From NCBI GenBank assembly GCA_039105265.1, contig JAPFFF010000003.1, forward strand, positions 3,472,001-3,536,000: a DNA stretch of 64,000 bases. The letters run 5' to 3'. Every line of letters begins with the position of its first letter. Within the stretch, counting starts at the first letter, position 1. This document shows positions 21,478-31,141 of this stretch, piece after piece. A program made the translations under genes and the position numbers. This DNA comes from Tritrichomonas musculus (lineage: Eukaryota > Parabasalia > Tritrichomonadida > Tritrichomonadidae). Under the pieces are notes generated by a model. The model was not told the DNA's origin and did not search any database. It worked only from the letters and a program-made list of their open reading frames with translations.

Positions 21478-24400
21478 TTGTACAATTACTTTTTTAGTGA
21501 TCAAAAGAAAAAGAAATCATCATTTATTCCATTTCGTGAATACACTCAAACCAAAGAGGTCCCTGATGATGCAGCAATAGAATGCTTATTTCTTGATTTA
21601 TTAGATGATTTATCTTTGAAAAAAGAAGAAAGAGAGGAACTTGAAAAGAAGTCTATAAAAGAAAAATGGGAAATTTACCATAACCAAAGAATAACTGATT
21701 CGCGAACGCCTCATCCTTCTTACCTTATCAGAAAAATGAGTGAATCACCATCAGTAGAATTAGTAAACCAAACTTTAGAATTATTGCAAAAAGGAAGAAA
21801 TTCGTGGGTTTGCCTATTTTTTGATAACAAAGGTATTAAATTTCTGTTATCACAAATTTCTCGACTAGCTTATTTGCAAACATCATATTCGAAAATCAGT
21901 GCCAAAAGTGCTGAATTGCTTACTGTCTCACTCAAAGCGCTTCGATGTTGTTGTAATCACATTCTTGGTGTTACGGAAATCTCTCAATATATAGATGCCA
22001 TTCCAGTAATTATTCATTCAATGATAGAAGAATTCCCAGAAACTTTTCTCCCCTCATTTTCCATTCTTCTTGGCTACTTATTCGAATCAGATAAAGTTGA
22101 GGAGTGTGTTAAAACAATATTATCCTTAATGAAACAAAAGTGGAAAGAGATATTCACCATCATACAAGTCAAAGTCGACAAAGAATTTATAAGATCTCTT
22201 GTTAGCTTTATTAAAGGTATTAATTTTGTCCTTGACGATTATCAATCATTAAGATGTGATTTCATTTTTACACTTGAAAAGTCTGGAATATTAACAAGAC
22301 TTCAAGAAATTAGTGATAATTTTATTTCTTTTCAAGAAGTTGGCCTTCAAAATCTTCTGGACACGCTTAGAGCAGATATTGATGGTTTATCAATGGTTTT
22401 CTCCGAACCTTATTTAAATCCATTTGATCTTGATTTTGTATCAAACTATGTGACAGAAAGTATTCCAGATCGTCCTGAACTTTTTAATTCTCTAATTCTT
22501 CAGCTTCTTTCGATTTCAATCAACCAAAGAAAACAACTTGAACCAATACTAATTTTCATGCATAACTTCTTAATTGTTGAAAGAGTTTTGCTTGCAAAAG
22601 GAGATATCACAAGTATGAAGCAAGCTATTGAAGTTGCCAGTGGTTATGATTCGCCCATTAAACTTCCACTTCTATCTGATGAATATGATATGTACATCAG
22701 ATTGCAGCAAGAAGCTTTATTTATTCGTGATCAAGATATGGAAGAGTATGATATTGCCGATTTAGTTGAAGAAATCAGACTTCAAAACAAGAAAAATGAA
22801 AAAGATTCACATGAAATATCATCGAATCGAAAACTTGACATTAATGACTTACGAGCTTTAAATCCATCTGCAGAAGATATTCAAACAAAGCTTCACAATC
22901 AAATTGATCAACTCAAAGGACAAAATGCAAAACTTCAAGATCAAATCAAAGATTTAGAAAAGCAATTAGAGGAAGCCAAACGATCTCCTCCAGTAATGAA
23001 TTTAATCCCACCAGGTGGAGAATTTCCATCGCCATCAGAGGTTCCAGCGGCTCCTAATCCAGAACAATTACCTCTTGATGCACCACCGCCACCTCCACCT
23101 CCACCACCACCGCCACCACCACCTCCTCCTCCTCCACCGCCTCCTCCTCCAGGTGGTCCACGTAGTACCCGTTCAAAAGCACCACCTGTCAAAATGAAGA
23201 AATTTGCCTGGGAAAGAGTTCCCAAAGACATGATTAAAAATTCAGTCTGGGAAGATATGGATATTGATGAAGTTGAAATACCAACGAATGAACTTTATGA
23301 GAAATTCAAATTAGCAGATGCCAAACTTGAAATCAAAGCTAACAAAGGTCCATCTAAAATATCTGTTATTGATGCCAAACACGCCAAATCAATTGGTCTT
23401 TTCATCCAACGTCTCAAAATGGATGGACAGGATGCAGCAAACAACATTAAAAGTCTCAATAAAGAAGCATTTACAATTGACCAATTACAAAGTATGTTTC
23501 TCTTTGTTTCGAACAAAGAAGATATCAAAGCGATCCATGAATATAAAGGCCAGCTTTCAGACCTTTCACCACCTGATATCTTCATGTATTATGTTTTGAA
23601 TGTAAGATTGGTCGATATTCATTTGACATTTCTAATGCTTCTTCAGGATGCCATTCCAACTTTAGACTTACAACTTGCTGTTTTCAAGAGCATTTTTAAG
23701 GCATTAAGAGCTGTTCATACATCAACAACTTTTGCAAAGCTTCTTGCAATTATTTTGAAGATTGGTAATACATTAAATGGAGGAACTCCAAACAGTGGTT
23801 TTCTTGGATTTCAACTTGAGTCATTAATGAGATTAACAGATGTTCGATCAGATGATCCAAAAGTAACTCTTCTTCATTTCATTGTCAATTATTTCAAAGA
23901 TATTAATAAAATGGAAGAAGAACTTGCTCCTTTGATGCAATGTGGAAGAGTTGATTTCGAAGGTATGAGAACTCAATTTAATGAAACAATTAGTCCAATA
24001 AGTACTTGCCGAATGAAGATGGATGACGCAAGAGAACTTGTTGATGAAGGTTACACGTTAGCTGAAAAATTCACAGAATTTGACAAAGAAGCTAAGCCAG
24101 TTGTTGAAAAGGCAAATAAAAGAATTAAGAAAATCGATGATGAATATCATAGTATATCTGTCTATTTCGGTCAAGACCCTCAAAAAGTTACAATCACGAA
24201 TTTCATCAACAATCTTCAAGCTTTCATTAAAAGTGTCAGAAAAGCAGAAGACGATAACGAAAAGAAGAAAAGTGCTAGAAAAAGAGCTCAAGAAAGAAAA
24301 GAAGCACTCCTCAAGAAGAGTATCGTTGGTGATAGTGATAATAGTGAAAGAAATCTACTCGACCAAATTGAATCTAATATCGGTAAGAAGAAAATTAACG

Positions 24401-25788
24401 GAAGAAGATTATCTAAAGCAGGTGGTGATATCGCAGAAGAATTAGAAGAACCAACTGAAGCTCAAATAAAGAAACAAAGATTATATTCAATCATCAAAAG
24501 AAGAAGAAGGGATTCAAATGTTCCTAATCCAAATGATGATCCAAATAAAATTGAAGAGCAGGAAGCGCAAAAAGCTGCAAAACTTCAAAAGAATAAAAAG
24601 AAAGATAGTGATGATGACGACGACGACGAAGATGAGAAGCCACGAAGAAAGGGAAGGATTGGTTCACATCTTAAAGCAACACCACTTAAAGACCAAGTTA
24701 AGCTTAGAAAGGTAAATCAATCAAATGATGATATTCAAAATAATCAACCTGAGGTACCTCCTCCTCCACCACCCGCAAATCCACTTCCTTCCAAATCCAA
24801 ACTTGGAAAGAAAGATAAGAAAGATGGAAAAGATAGCGCAAAGAAGAATGCATTCTTGCTCAAGAGAAAGAAATTACAAGAGAAGCATGCTGAAGAAAAC
24901 GTTGCACTTTCACAAGCAGCAGAAGCAGGAATTACGCAGCCAAATGATGATTCCGGAGAAACTAATTCAATTAACATTCCATCAATGCAATCAAATATTC
25001 CTAAAATGAGTCCTTTTGGTTCCTCTGAAAATGCATTGTCTCCTCCTCCACCACCACCGCCTCCTCTTCCAAATAATGAAGAAGAGAAGCCAAATGAAAC
25101 TGGCGAGAACAAGGACACTCCTAATCCGCCTCCTCCGCCGCCAAAGAAATTGGGAAAGAAAGACAAGAAAGATGGACAAGATAGTGCAAAGAAGAATGCT
25201 TTCTTGCTCAAGAGAAAGAAATTGCAAGAGAAGCATGCTGAAGAAAACATTGCAATTTCACAAGCAGCAGAGGCAGAAATTGCCAAGCAAGATGAAAACG
25301 ACTCCCAAGAAACGAAAACATTAGAAGTTCCATCACCTCCAAATCAGCAAGAAGAGGAACCAAAAGAAGAAAATGAAAATAAAGATGAAAAGAAGACAAA
25401 CAATAGTGAAGATCAAGCTCAGCAACAAGCTCCTCGATCACCAAAGCGAAAAGGTACCAAACAAAAACTTTTGCCATCGCCAATTGCAATTGAGAGCCAG
25501 AGTTCGGCATCCGGAATTCCATCTGATGAAGAAAGCTCAAGTGCGAGGGCAGCAACAAATGCCGATCATATGAAGAGAGCTAAAAGCACAAAAAGTACCC
25601 CATCGTCACTAAGCGGTTTTCACCCTAAGGGAGCACCCGCTTCATCAAAGGGAACTGATGGAACATCAAGCTTTTATTCGGATGAAGATGACGAGCCACT
25701 TGATAAAAGTTCCGATCCTGATTTTGATAGAAGTTCTTCAAATGATGAAATGGATCGTGATGAAGATGATGACAACGGCGAAAATTAG
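21478..25788 (+). CDS. Diaphanous-type formin (GBD/FH3-FH1-FH2)
   Basis: The open frame codes for about 1436 residues of a formin, which nucleates and elongates unbranched actin filaments. Numbering from 21478: a GBD/FH3-like helical region at about 28-420, a coiled coil at about 478-500, an FH1 with about 23 consecutive prolines at 535-560, and FH2 at about 566-940. FH2 marks include KMKKFAWERVP, LLAIILKIGNTLNGG and FHFIVNYFKDI. The long basic and acidic tail holds two further proline clusters and a duplicated module of about 43 residues (about 1108-1150 and 1224-1266, starting KLGKKDKKDG). The frame has no ATG before the GBD: position 21478 is TTG, an in-frame TGA lies a little upstream, and the first ATG is at 21736, inside the GBD/FH3 region. 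The true 5' end is unresolved, but the family assignment is secure. Confidence 0.92.
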   Translation: MYNYFFSDQKKKKSSFIPFREYTQTKEVPDDAAIECLFLDLLDDLSLKKEEREELEKKSIKEKWEIYHNQRITDSRTPHPSYLIRKMSESPSVELVNQTLELLQKGRNSWVCLFFDNKGIKFLLSQISRLAYLQTSYSKISAKSAELLTVSLKALRCCCNHILGVTEISQYIDAIPVIIHSMIEEFPETFLPSFSILLGYLFESDKVEECVKTILSLMKQKWKEIFTIIQVKVDKEFIRSLVSFIKGINFVLDDYQSLRCDFIFTLEKSGILTRLQEISDNFISFQEVGLQNLLDTLRADIDGLSMVFSEPYLNPFDLDFVSNYVTESIPDRPELFNSLILQLLSISINQRKQLEPILIFMHNFLIVERVLLAKGDITSMKQAIEVASGYDSPIKLPLLSDEYDMYIRLQQEALFIRDQDMEEYDIADLVEEIRLQNKKNEKDSHEISSNRKLDINDLRALNPSAEDIQTKLHNQIDQLKGQNAKLQDQIKDLEKQLEEAKRSPPVMNLIPPGGEFPSPSEVPAAPNPEQLPLDAPPPPPPPPPPPPPPPPPPPPPPPGGPRSTRSKAPPVKMKKFAWERVPKDMIKNSVWEDMDIDEVEIPTNELYEKFKLADAKLEIKANKGPSKISVIDAKHAKSIGLFIQRLKMDGQDAANNIKSLNKEAFTIDQLQSMFLFVSNKEDIKAIHEYKGQLSDLSPPDIFMYYVLNVRLVDIHLTFLMLLQDAIPTLDLQLAVFKSIFKALRAVHTSTTFAKLLAIILKIGNTLNGGTPNSGFLGFQLESLMRLTDVRSDDPKVTLLHFIVNYFKDINKMEEELAPLMQCGRVDFEGMRTQFNETISPISTCRMKMDDARELVDEGYTLAEKFTEFDKEAKPVVEKANKRIKKIDDEYHSISVYFGQDPQKVTITNFINNLQAFIKSVRKAEDDNEKKKSARKRAQERKEALLKKSIVGDSDNSERNLLDQIESNIGKKKINGRRLSKAGGDIAEELEEPTEAQIKKQRLYSIIKRRRRDSNVPNPNDDPNKIEEQEAQKAAKLQKNKKKDSDDDDDDEDEKPRRKGRIGSHLKATPLKDQVKLRKVNQSNDDIQNNQPEVPPPPPPANPLPSKSKLGKKDKKDGKDSAKKNAFLLKRKKLQEKHAEENVALSQAAEAGITQPNDDSGETNSINIPSMQSNIPKMSPFGSSENALSPPPPPPPPLPNNEEEKPNETGENKDTPNPPPPPPKKLGKKDKKDGQDSAKKNAFLLKRKKLQEKHAEENIAISQAAEAEIAKQDENDSQETKTLEVPSPPNQQEEEPKEENENKDEKKTNNSEDQAQQQAPRSPKRKGTKQKLLPSPIAIESQSSASGIPSDEESSSARAATNADHMKRAKSTKSTPSSLSGFHPKGAPASSKGTDGTSSFYSDEDDEPLDKSSDPDFDRSSSNDEMDRDEDDDNGEN
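24799..25275 (+). repeat. Duplicated coding module in the formin tail
   Basis: Two segments of about 129 bp beginning at 24799 and 25147 (period 348 bp, 116 codons) encode nearly the same basic helix, starting KLGKKDKKDG and ending SQAAEA. Each is preceded by a polyproline run. The few differences are conservative, indicating an in-frame tandem duplication kept under selection. Confidence 0.9.
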
Positions 25789-25939
25789 AATTACTTATTT
25801 GTTATGTTTTATTTTCTATCTCTTTAATAAAATTCATCCAAATGAAATTCGATCGTATTATTGATTATTAAGTTTTTGAGAGATAACGATATTTAATTAT
25901 CTCTGATCTGTTTTCTTTTTTATTGGAGCTCTTTTTATA

Positions 25940-25940
<1 letters not shown>

Positions 25941-25987
<47 letters not shown>

Positions 25988-26010
25988 TATTATTATTATT
26001 ATTATTATTA
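25941..26010. repeat. Poly(A) run of 44 followed by an ATT microsatellite
   Basis: Forty-four A residues at 25941-25984 run straight into about nine ATT units ending at 26010. The tract lies between the convergent 3' ends of the formin and the WDR74-like gene. Such lengths are prone to sequencing and replication slippage. Confidence 0.95.
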
Positions 26011-26056
26011 GAAATTTTATATTTTTTTAATATAATTACAAGAAATATAAATAGAA

Positions 26057-27133
26057 TTATTCTTCCGTATCAGGTTCTTGGTCTTCTTTTTGAGGCTTCT
26101 TTGCTTGAGGTAAAATATGGAAATCTTCCCAAATTGAATCATTATTTTCTGAAAGCTGTGCCCATGCTTCATCATCTGAATTTGGTTCTTCTTGTGGTTG
26201 ATCATCAAGCATTACAAAGCAATCCGATTTTGTTTTTACAAAAGCTGCTTTTGGTGTAGCATTTAATTTCTTTTCGTAATTGTACATACGTATAACTCGG
26301 TCATATGACAAAATTGATAAATATGGAAGAGTTGGATGGTTTTGAATAGAAACAATACCAGCTGGTGAGCCAGTGTATCCATTTCTTCCAACAAGAGACT
26401 TCTTTTGAATTGATTCTTCTGGGCTTTGGAGATCCATAATTGTTAATGATCCAACTGTATCGCCGAAAGCAATCAAATTTCCTTGCAATTTACAAATTGC
26501 TGTGATTGGAAATTCATTAAAAACTTTTTGTTTTATAATTGGATCACTTCCAGCTCTTGTATCATAAACAACAACTATAGAATCATTTTGGCCAACAAAT
26601 AAAGTATTTTTATCGAAGAATAATAAAGATCGATCATCATCAGAAACTTCTAATCCAAGTTCATCCAAAGGAGGTTTGTTAGATGTCCAATTCTGCTCGC
26701 CTTTATTGATATCATAAATAAGTGTTCTGTCATTAAGCCTTCCATATGCGGCGAGATCTTCACATATTGTAGCGCAAGAAGGATTCTCAACTGTCTCAAA
26801 TTCGCTAATTTGCGATTTTTTATTGAATGTGCAGCATTTTCCACTATAGCAAGCAATAAACTGGTCGTTGTGATGAGAAACGCAAAATCCATTTTTTGCT
26901 TCATTTAAATGAACAACGCATGAACGACTTTGGGAATCAATATTGAAAAAAGAAGCGATTCCGTTTTTATGGATAACACATACTTCTGAATTTGAATAAA
27001 GTGTCATTGCACAACAAGCCCAGTCGCGATCTGGTTCCTGTTGACTATTTCCACCAAAACGTTTAATTGTCGAATCATTCCAGATATCAATAATCCTGCA
27101 TTTTCCAAGAATATCACCAACAAAGGCCCTCAT
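26057..27133 (-). CDS. WDR74/Nsa1-like WD40 ribosome-assembly factor
   Basis: A 358-residue beta-propeller protein. I place the start at the ATG at 27131-27133 (MRAFVGDILGK), because the frame upstream has only a TTG before a stop. The strongest match is in the last blades: VYDTRAGSDPI, then AFGDTVGSLTIMDLQ, then GIVSIQNHPTLPYLSILSYDRVIRMYNY, which follows WDR74 (GSVRGLQ.HPS.P...CGLDRVLRI) closely. WDR74/Nsa1 is a nucleolar 60S pre-ribosome factor that works with the AAA-ATPase NVL/Rix7 to process pre-rRNA. The acidic tail (SDDEAWAQLSEN... to the C-terminus) is less conserved. Other WD40 families are possible but fit the YDRVIR motif less well. Confidence 0.75.
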   Translation of the reverse strand: MRAFVGDILGKCRIIDIWNDSTIKRFGGNSQQEPDRDWACCAMTLYSNSEVCVIHKNGIASFFNIDSQSRSCVVHLNEAKNGFCVSHHNDQFIACYSGKCCTFNKKSQISEFETVENPSCATICEDLAAYGRLNDRTLIYDINKGEQNWTSNKPPLDELGLEVSDDDRSLLFFDKNTLFVGQNDSIVVVYDTRAGSDPIIKQKVFNEFPITAICKLQGNLIAFGDTVGSLTIMDLQSPEESIQKKSLVGRNGYTGSPAGIVSIQNHPTLPYLSILSYDRVIRMYNYEKKLNATPKAAFVKTKSDCFVMLDDQPQEEPNSDDEAWAQLSENNDSIWEDFHILPQAKKPQKEDQEPDTEE

Positions 27134-27286
27134 TAATTCTCTGGTTGGTCGAACCGTCAATTTACATTCAATAAGTTTAGAATTAAAATCTTGATTTTAT
27201 TGAATTATTGTGAGCTATGATTGAAATATAAAACAAAAAATACTCAATAAAAAAAAGAAAATAATTAGTTATAATATTAATAACAT

Positions 27287-28099
27287 TTATTGTTTTTCAG
27301 GATCTTTCATTGCCTCAAGAAGCTCAGCAAGAGAAGCACCACCAGTTAATTCGATTGGAACAGGAGGATCTTCAAGAGGTCGTATTACGCATTGAGTGCA
27401 TATTCTTGTTTCACTTTGAGACATTTCTTCAATTTCTGGCCAAGTAAACATAGACGACGATGTTGCATCATTCCAAGGTGCAACATCTACTAAGTGAGTT
27501 CGCATCTTTGGACTTATATAAATATCAAAAATTAATTTTTCATGAGGTATTATATCAGATACATAATCAGCAAACTCGTTAATAAGCTTCTCTACATCAT
27601 CTCTTGAAACGTGACATGGAACATCGTCATATCTTGAGGATATAAAGCGTAGTCCTTTATGTTTTTGAAAAACTCTAAATTCACGATCTCTTTTATAATC
27701 AAAATATTTTTTCAAAACTAGAATTGGTTTAATTCCTTCTACTTGTTGACCAAAAGGATTTGTTAAATCTAATAAAACGCGTGTAGATGCTTTCATAAGA
27801 TATATAATGTCTTTAAAATTTTGAACTTCTAACGTTCTTTGAGGACCAATCCATTGAGCATCAATTGGTGCAGTAAAATTGAGCTTAACAAATACATGTC
27901 CACCAATTTCACGAATGGCCTGATTAACTTTGGCTTCAAGTTCTGGAAACATTTCATCTTCCATGATAAATTCACCGTCTAGTAAAAATTGAATAAAATC
28001 ATCAGGAAGAGGCACGATTTCACTACGAACTGTTTTGTTTTTTTCACGAAGAGCCTCATACCAACTATCAAACGAGCAATTCTTTATAACATTTAGCAT
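27287..28099 (-). CDS. CDC123: CDC123 (D123), eIF2 assembly chaperone
   Basis: A 270-residue protein with an ATG start, near the size of the conserved D123 core. Family marks are FVKLNFTAPIDAQWI at about 71-85, LDLTNPFGQQ, LVLKKYFDYKRDREFRVFQ at about 127-145, ISSRYDDVP, and VDVAPWNDATSSSMFTWPEIE near the C-terminus. CDC123 has an ATP-grasp-like fold. It binds eIF2gamma in the cytosol and promotes assembly of the eIF2 trimer, so it is needed for translation initiation. It diverges from the Fused-like kinase with a spacer of only 111 bp, and both genes carry TCAAAAT boxes there, so they share a compact bidirectional promoter. Confidence 0.93.
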   Translation of the reverse strand: MLNVIKNCSFDSWYEALREKNKTVRSEIVPLPDDFIQFLLDGEFIMEDEMFPELEAKVNQAIREIGGHVFVKLNFTAPIDAQWIGPQRTLEVQNFKDIIYLMKASTRVLLDLTNPFGQQVEGIKPILVLKKYFDYKRDREFRVFQKHKGLRFISSRYDDVPCHVSRDDVEKLINEFADYVSDIIPHEKLIFDIYISPKMRTHLVDVAPWNDATSSSMFTWPEIEEMSQSETRICTQCVIRPLEDPPVPIELTGGASLAELLEAMKDPEKQ

Positions 28100-28210
28100 G
28101 ATTTTATTTTGAGTTTTTACGAAATTTTAAAAGCCGACAAATTAACTTTTTCTGAGGTCGTTTAATAAAAAAATCTGTTTTTTAATTTCAAAATAAAATT
28201 TGCAATTTTT
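28100..28210. promoter_or_regulatory. Compact bidirectional promoter with two outward TCAAAAT boxes
   Basis: In 111 bp between divergent ATGs, a TCAAAATAAAA box lies at 28102-28112 on the minus strand (7 bp before the CDC123 ATG) and another at 28188-28198 on the plus strand (about 13 bp before the kinase ATG). The same string occurs before Rpp30 at 31444-31454. The position fits an initiator (Inr) element, as known for trichomonad TCA(+1)-type start sites. Confidence 0.55.
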
Positions 28211-31141
28211 ATGAATAATTATCATATTTTAGACCAAATAGGCGAAGGATCTTTTGGGCGCGTATACAAAGCAAGGCGAAAATTTACTGGAAGAATTGTG
28301 GCAATTAAAATGATCAATAAACTCGGTCAATCAAAAGAAGATATAAATTCATTCCGCGGCGAAATTGCAATTTTGAAAAAGGTAGATCATCCAAATATTA
28401 TGCGGCATATTGAAATTTTCGAAACAAACACAGATATTTGTCTAGTTTCAGAATTAGCTCGTGGTGATCTTTTTCAAATAATTGATGACAATCAAACGCT
28501 TCCTGAAGATATACTTAAATCAGTTGCCGCGCAATTAGTGTCTGCACTTACAAATCTTCATCAGCATAGAATCATCCATCGAGATATGAAACCTCAGAAT
28601 GTTTTGATATGTGCTAATGGAGCGCTTAAAGTCTGTGATTTTGGATTTGCACGAGCTCTTTCATGTAACACTCTTGTTCTCACATCAATTAAAGGTACTC
28701 CTTTATATATGGCACCTGAATTGGTTCAAGAGCAACCTTATGACGAAAAAGTTGATGTTTGGTCGCTTGGTGTTATTTTATATGAGCTTTACTATGGAAA
28801 AACGCCATTTTTCACTAATTCAATATATAAATTAATTCAAATGATTGTAAATGAGAAAATTACGTGGCCCGGTAAAATCTCAGATGAATTTAAAGATTTT
28901 CTAAATCAAATGCTTCAAAAAGATCCGCAGAGACGATCATCTTGTGCTGAATTATTAACACACCCTTTTATATCAAAAGTTCCATTAACACCTTATGATG
29001 ATTCAGAATATAGAATGAAGAAATCTCAGTTTGATGAAGCAATCAAAGAATCTTTTTCAGATACAGCTGCTCATCCATTTCAACCGCCCGAATCATCCAC
29101 ACCAGATTATCAAGGAATTCTTTTAAATCCTTCATCACATACTCCTGAAGAGCTTTTATTAGCCGTTAAGTTTTTGAATGGAAGTGATATTTCAAGTGAA
29201 TCGCCATTAACTACTTCATTTGCAATTCATTTCACAGAGTTTATTACGAAGCCTCTTGTTGCCGAGGAATCGCTTAAATTTGCAACAATGATGCTCAAAA
29301 CGAATCCAAGTGAATATTTAAGGCCACTGAAAGAAGGTTTATGTATTTTAGGAGAACCAGACATGCCGCATGCTTCAATTGATTTTTTCACTGAACTTTT
29401 GGTTATACCTTATGTTGTCAAAATGGTAAATTTACTTGACCTTTCTCAGAACGATTTGCAACTTGATGATGAAAAAGCTGAAAAATTAAGAGATAAGCTT
29501 CTATCGTTTCTTTTTACTTCTGATCCAATTGAAGCATCAAAAACGTATGCATTTTTGTCTTTCCTTGTTCAGGTTTCACCTATATTTGTTAATGCGATAT
29601 CTGGTCAATTCGCATCTCAAGTTGTACCAATTATTACTTCATCTGTTATTCATCGAACTTCATCTCCAGTAACAGCAGGAGCTCTAGCTATTCTCTCTAA
29701 AATTGTTGAAAAGAATGGAACATCAATACAATATATTCAGCCAGTTTCAGATTTCGTAAAATCCTTCTTTACAATTTTAAAAGAAGTTCCTACGTCACTT
29801 GATTCATTTTGTGTATATTCTGCAGCGATTTCATTCTTTTCAATTTCATTTAATTTAATTTCACAGATGTCAGATTTTCAGAGATTATTCGGCTTCGATA
29901 GTAAATCATCTGATTCGCAAACTTTTATTTCAACATTTTATGGTGATGATATTGACAATTTCTCAAAAACATTATTAAAATATGGATGTGAATCTCCACT
30001 CAACCAAACTGATTATTTGTCTTTTGTTTCAATTCTGTCATCGCCGTTTTCACATTTGCCAATTTCGCCAACAATGCTTGACTCATTTATCAAACATATT
30101 AATAGTTTGGTTCTTTATCATCAGCCATCGCTTCTACATTCAATATTTGGCCTTCCAGTTCAGGATGTCATGAATTCATTACCATCGTTATTGCATCTTT
30201 TCGATGTTTCATCATGCACAGAATCATTTGCTGAATTTCTCCTTAAGCACGCAAAACAAGGAACAGATCCAAAATTTATTTCATCTTTATGTAAATGTAA
30301 TGTTCCTGTTAGATTAGCACAGCTGATTGCAAATCAAGGCCCATCAACATCACCCAAAGTTATATCACTTCTTGCTCACATTGTTCTTCTCAATTCAAGG
30401 TCGACTCCAGAACTTGTTAGCCAGGCAGGAGAAATCTTACGAAGTGTCTTTGCAGTTGATATTTCTGCAGAAGCTGGATTAATAATAGCGTCTCATTTTG
30501 CGCGTCTTGGTAGTGATTTTAATGATGTTTTGGATAAATGTGGAGCTATTTCTTTCATATGGAAGAATATTGAATCTGATGATAAAATGATTCGTGCTCG
30601 AACTCTTGATTTTGTTGGAAATTACTGGAAAAATGGAGCACTTCGTGAAGATGTTGCCCAACGAATCTTTCCACAAATGATCAGTATACTAAAAACTGAA
30701 AAAGATAAGATTGTCAAAAGATTTGCTGCTTTTGCAATCGGAAATGCTATTTATAATTCACCAGAACTTGGTTTGACACTTTTGAAAGATTTTGACGCAG
30801 TTTTAAAAATTCTTGATGATGAATCAATTAGTGATAGCAGCAATCTCGAAATATGCGATTGTGCTGCCGGGATCATTTGTAATATGCTTCACGCTGATAG
30901 TCAATATGTTCAAAAGTTGAAGCAATATAGGTCATTTGATCTCTTATTTGCAGCTTTATCAAAAGGAAAGGAGCTTGGATCAAGAATTTTAATGAGAATG
31001 ACTGCCCTTTGTAAATATGAAGAAACTAGAAAATTATTGAAAGTGAAATCTAATAGAGCTATTATACAGAAATATACAAAAAATAATAATGAAGATGTTA
31101 AAAACATGGCTCAATCAATTCTTAGGATCATTGATGCTTAA
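28211..31141 (+). CDS. Fused/STK36-like Ser/Thr kinase with ARM-repeat tail
   Basis: A 976-residue protein with an ATG start. The kinase domain covers residues 4-254 and is complete: GEGSFGRVYK glycine loop, K33, E51, HRDMKPQN at 123-130, DFG at 143-145, and APE at 168-170 in the segment TSIKGTPLYMAPE. This last segment and AQLVSALTNLHQHRIIHRDMKPQN are almost the same as in animal and plant Fused/STK36. The 700-residue tail is a helical ARM/HEAT-like array, also as in Fused. In plants the family acts in phragmoplast cytokinesis. In animals STK36 builds the central pair of motile cilia and, in flies, acts in Hedgehog signalling. In a flagellate without Hedgehog, an axonemal or cytokinetic role is the more likely one (inference). 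Confidence 0.93.
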   Translation: MNNYHILDQIGEGSFGRVYKARRKFTGRIVAIKMINKLGQSKEDINSFRGEIAILKKVDHPNIMRHIEIFETNTDICLVSELARGDLFQIIDDNQTLPEDILKSVAAQLVSALTNLHQHRIIHRDMKPQNVLICANGALKVCDFGFARALSCNTLVLTSIKGTPLYMAPELVQEQPYDEKVDVWSLGVILYELYYGKTPFFTNSIYKLIQMIVNEKITWPGKISDEFKDFLNQMLQKDPQRRSSCAELLTHPFISKVPLTPYDDSEYRMKKSQFDEAIKESFSDTAAHPFQPPESSTPDYQGILLNPSSHTPEELLLAVKFLNGSDISSESPLTTSFAIHFTEFITKPLVAEESLKFATMMLKTNPSEYLRPLKEGLCILGEPDMPHASIDFFTELLVIPYVVKMVNLLDLSQNDLQLDDEKAEKLRDKLLSFLFTSDPIEASKTYAFLSFLVQVSPIFVNAISGQFASQVVPIITSSVIHRTSSPVTAGALAILSKIVEKNGTSIQYIQPVSDFVKSFFTILKEVPTSLDSFCVYSAAISFFSISFNLISQMSDFQRLFGFDSKSSDSQTFISTFYGDDIDNFSKTLLKYGCESPLNQTDYLSFVSILSSPFSHLPISPTMLDSFIKHINSLVLYHQPSLLHSIFGLPVQDVMNSLPSLLHLFDVSSCTESFAEFLLKHAKQGTDPKFISSLCKCNVPVRLAQLIANQGPSTSPKVISLLAHIVLLNSRSTPELVSQAGEILRSVFAVDISAEAGLIIASHFARLGSDFNDVLDKCGAISFIWKNIESDDKMIRARTLDFVGNYWKNGALREDVAQRIFPQMISILKTEKDKIVKRFAAFAIGNAIYNSPELGLTLLKDFDAVLKILDDESISDSSNLEICDCAAGIICNMLHADSQYVQKLKQYRSFDLLFAALSKGKELGSRILMRMTALCKYEETRKLLKVKSNRAIIQKYTKNNNEDVKNMAQSILRIIDA

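Noticed and set aside
22941-23231. Glycine-rich frame on the minus strand
   Set aside because: It is the exact antisense of the formin FH1 polyproline codons.
24744-25286. 180-codon minus-strand frame with Gly and Phe runs
   Set aside because: Antisense of the formin tail repeats; no independent coding signal.
27134-27160. Upstream extension of the WDR74-like protein
   Set aside because: Begins with TTG; the ATG at 27133 is the first in frame.
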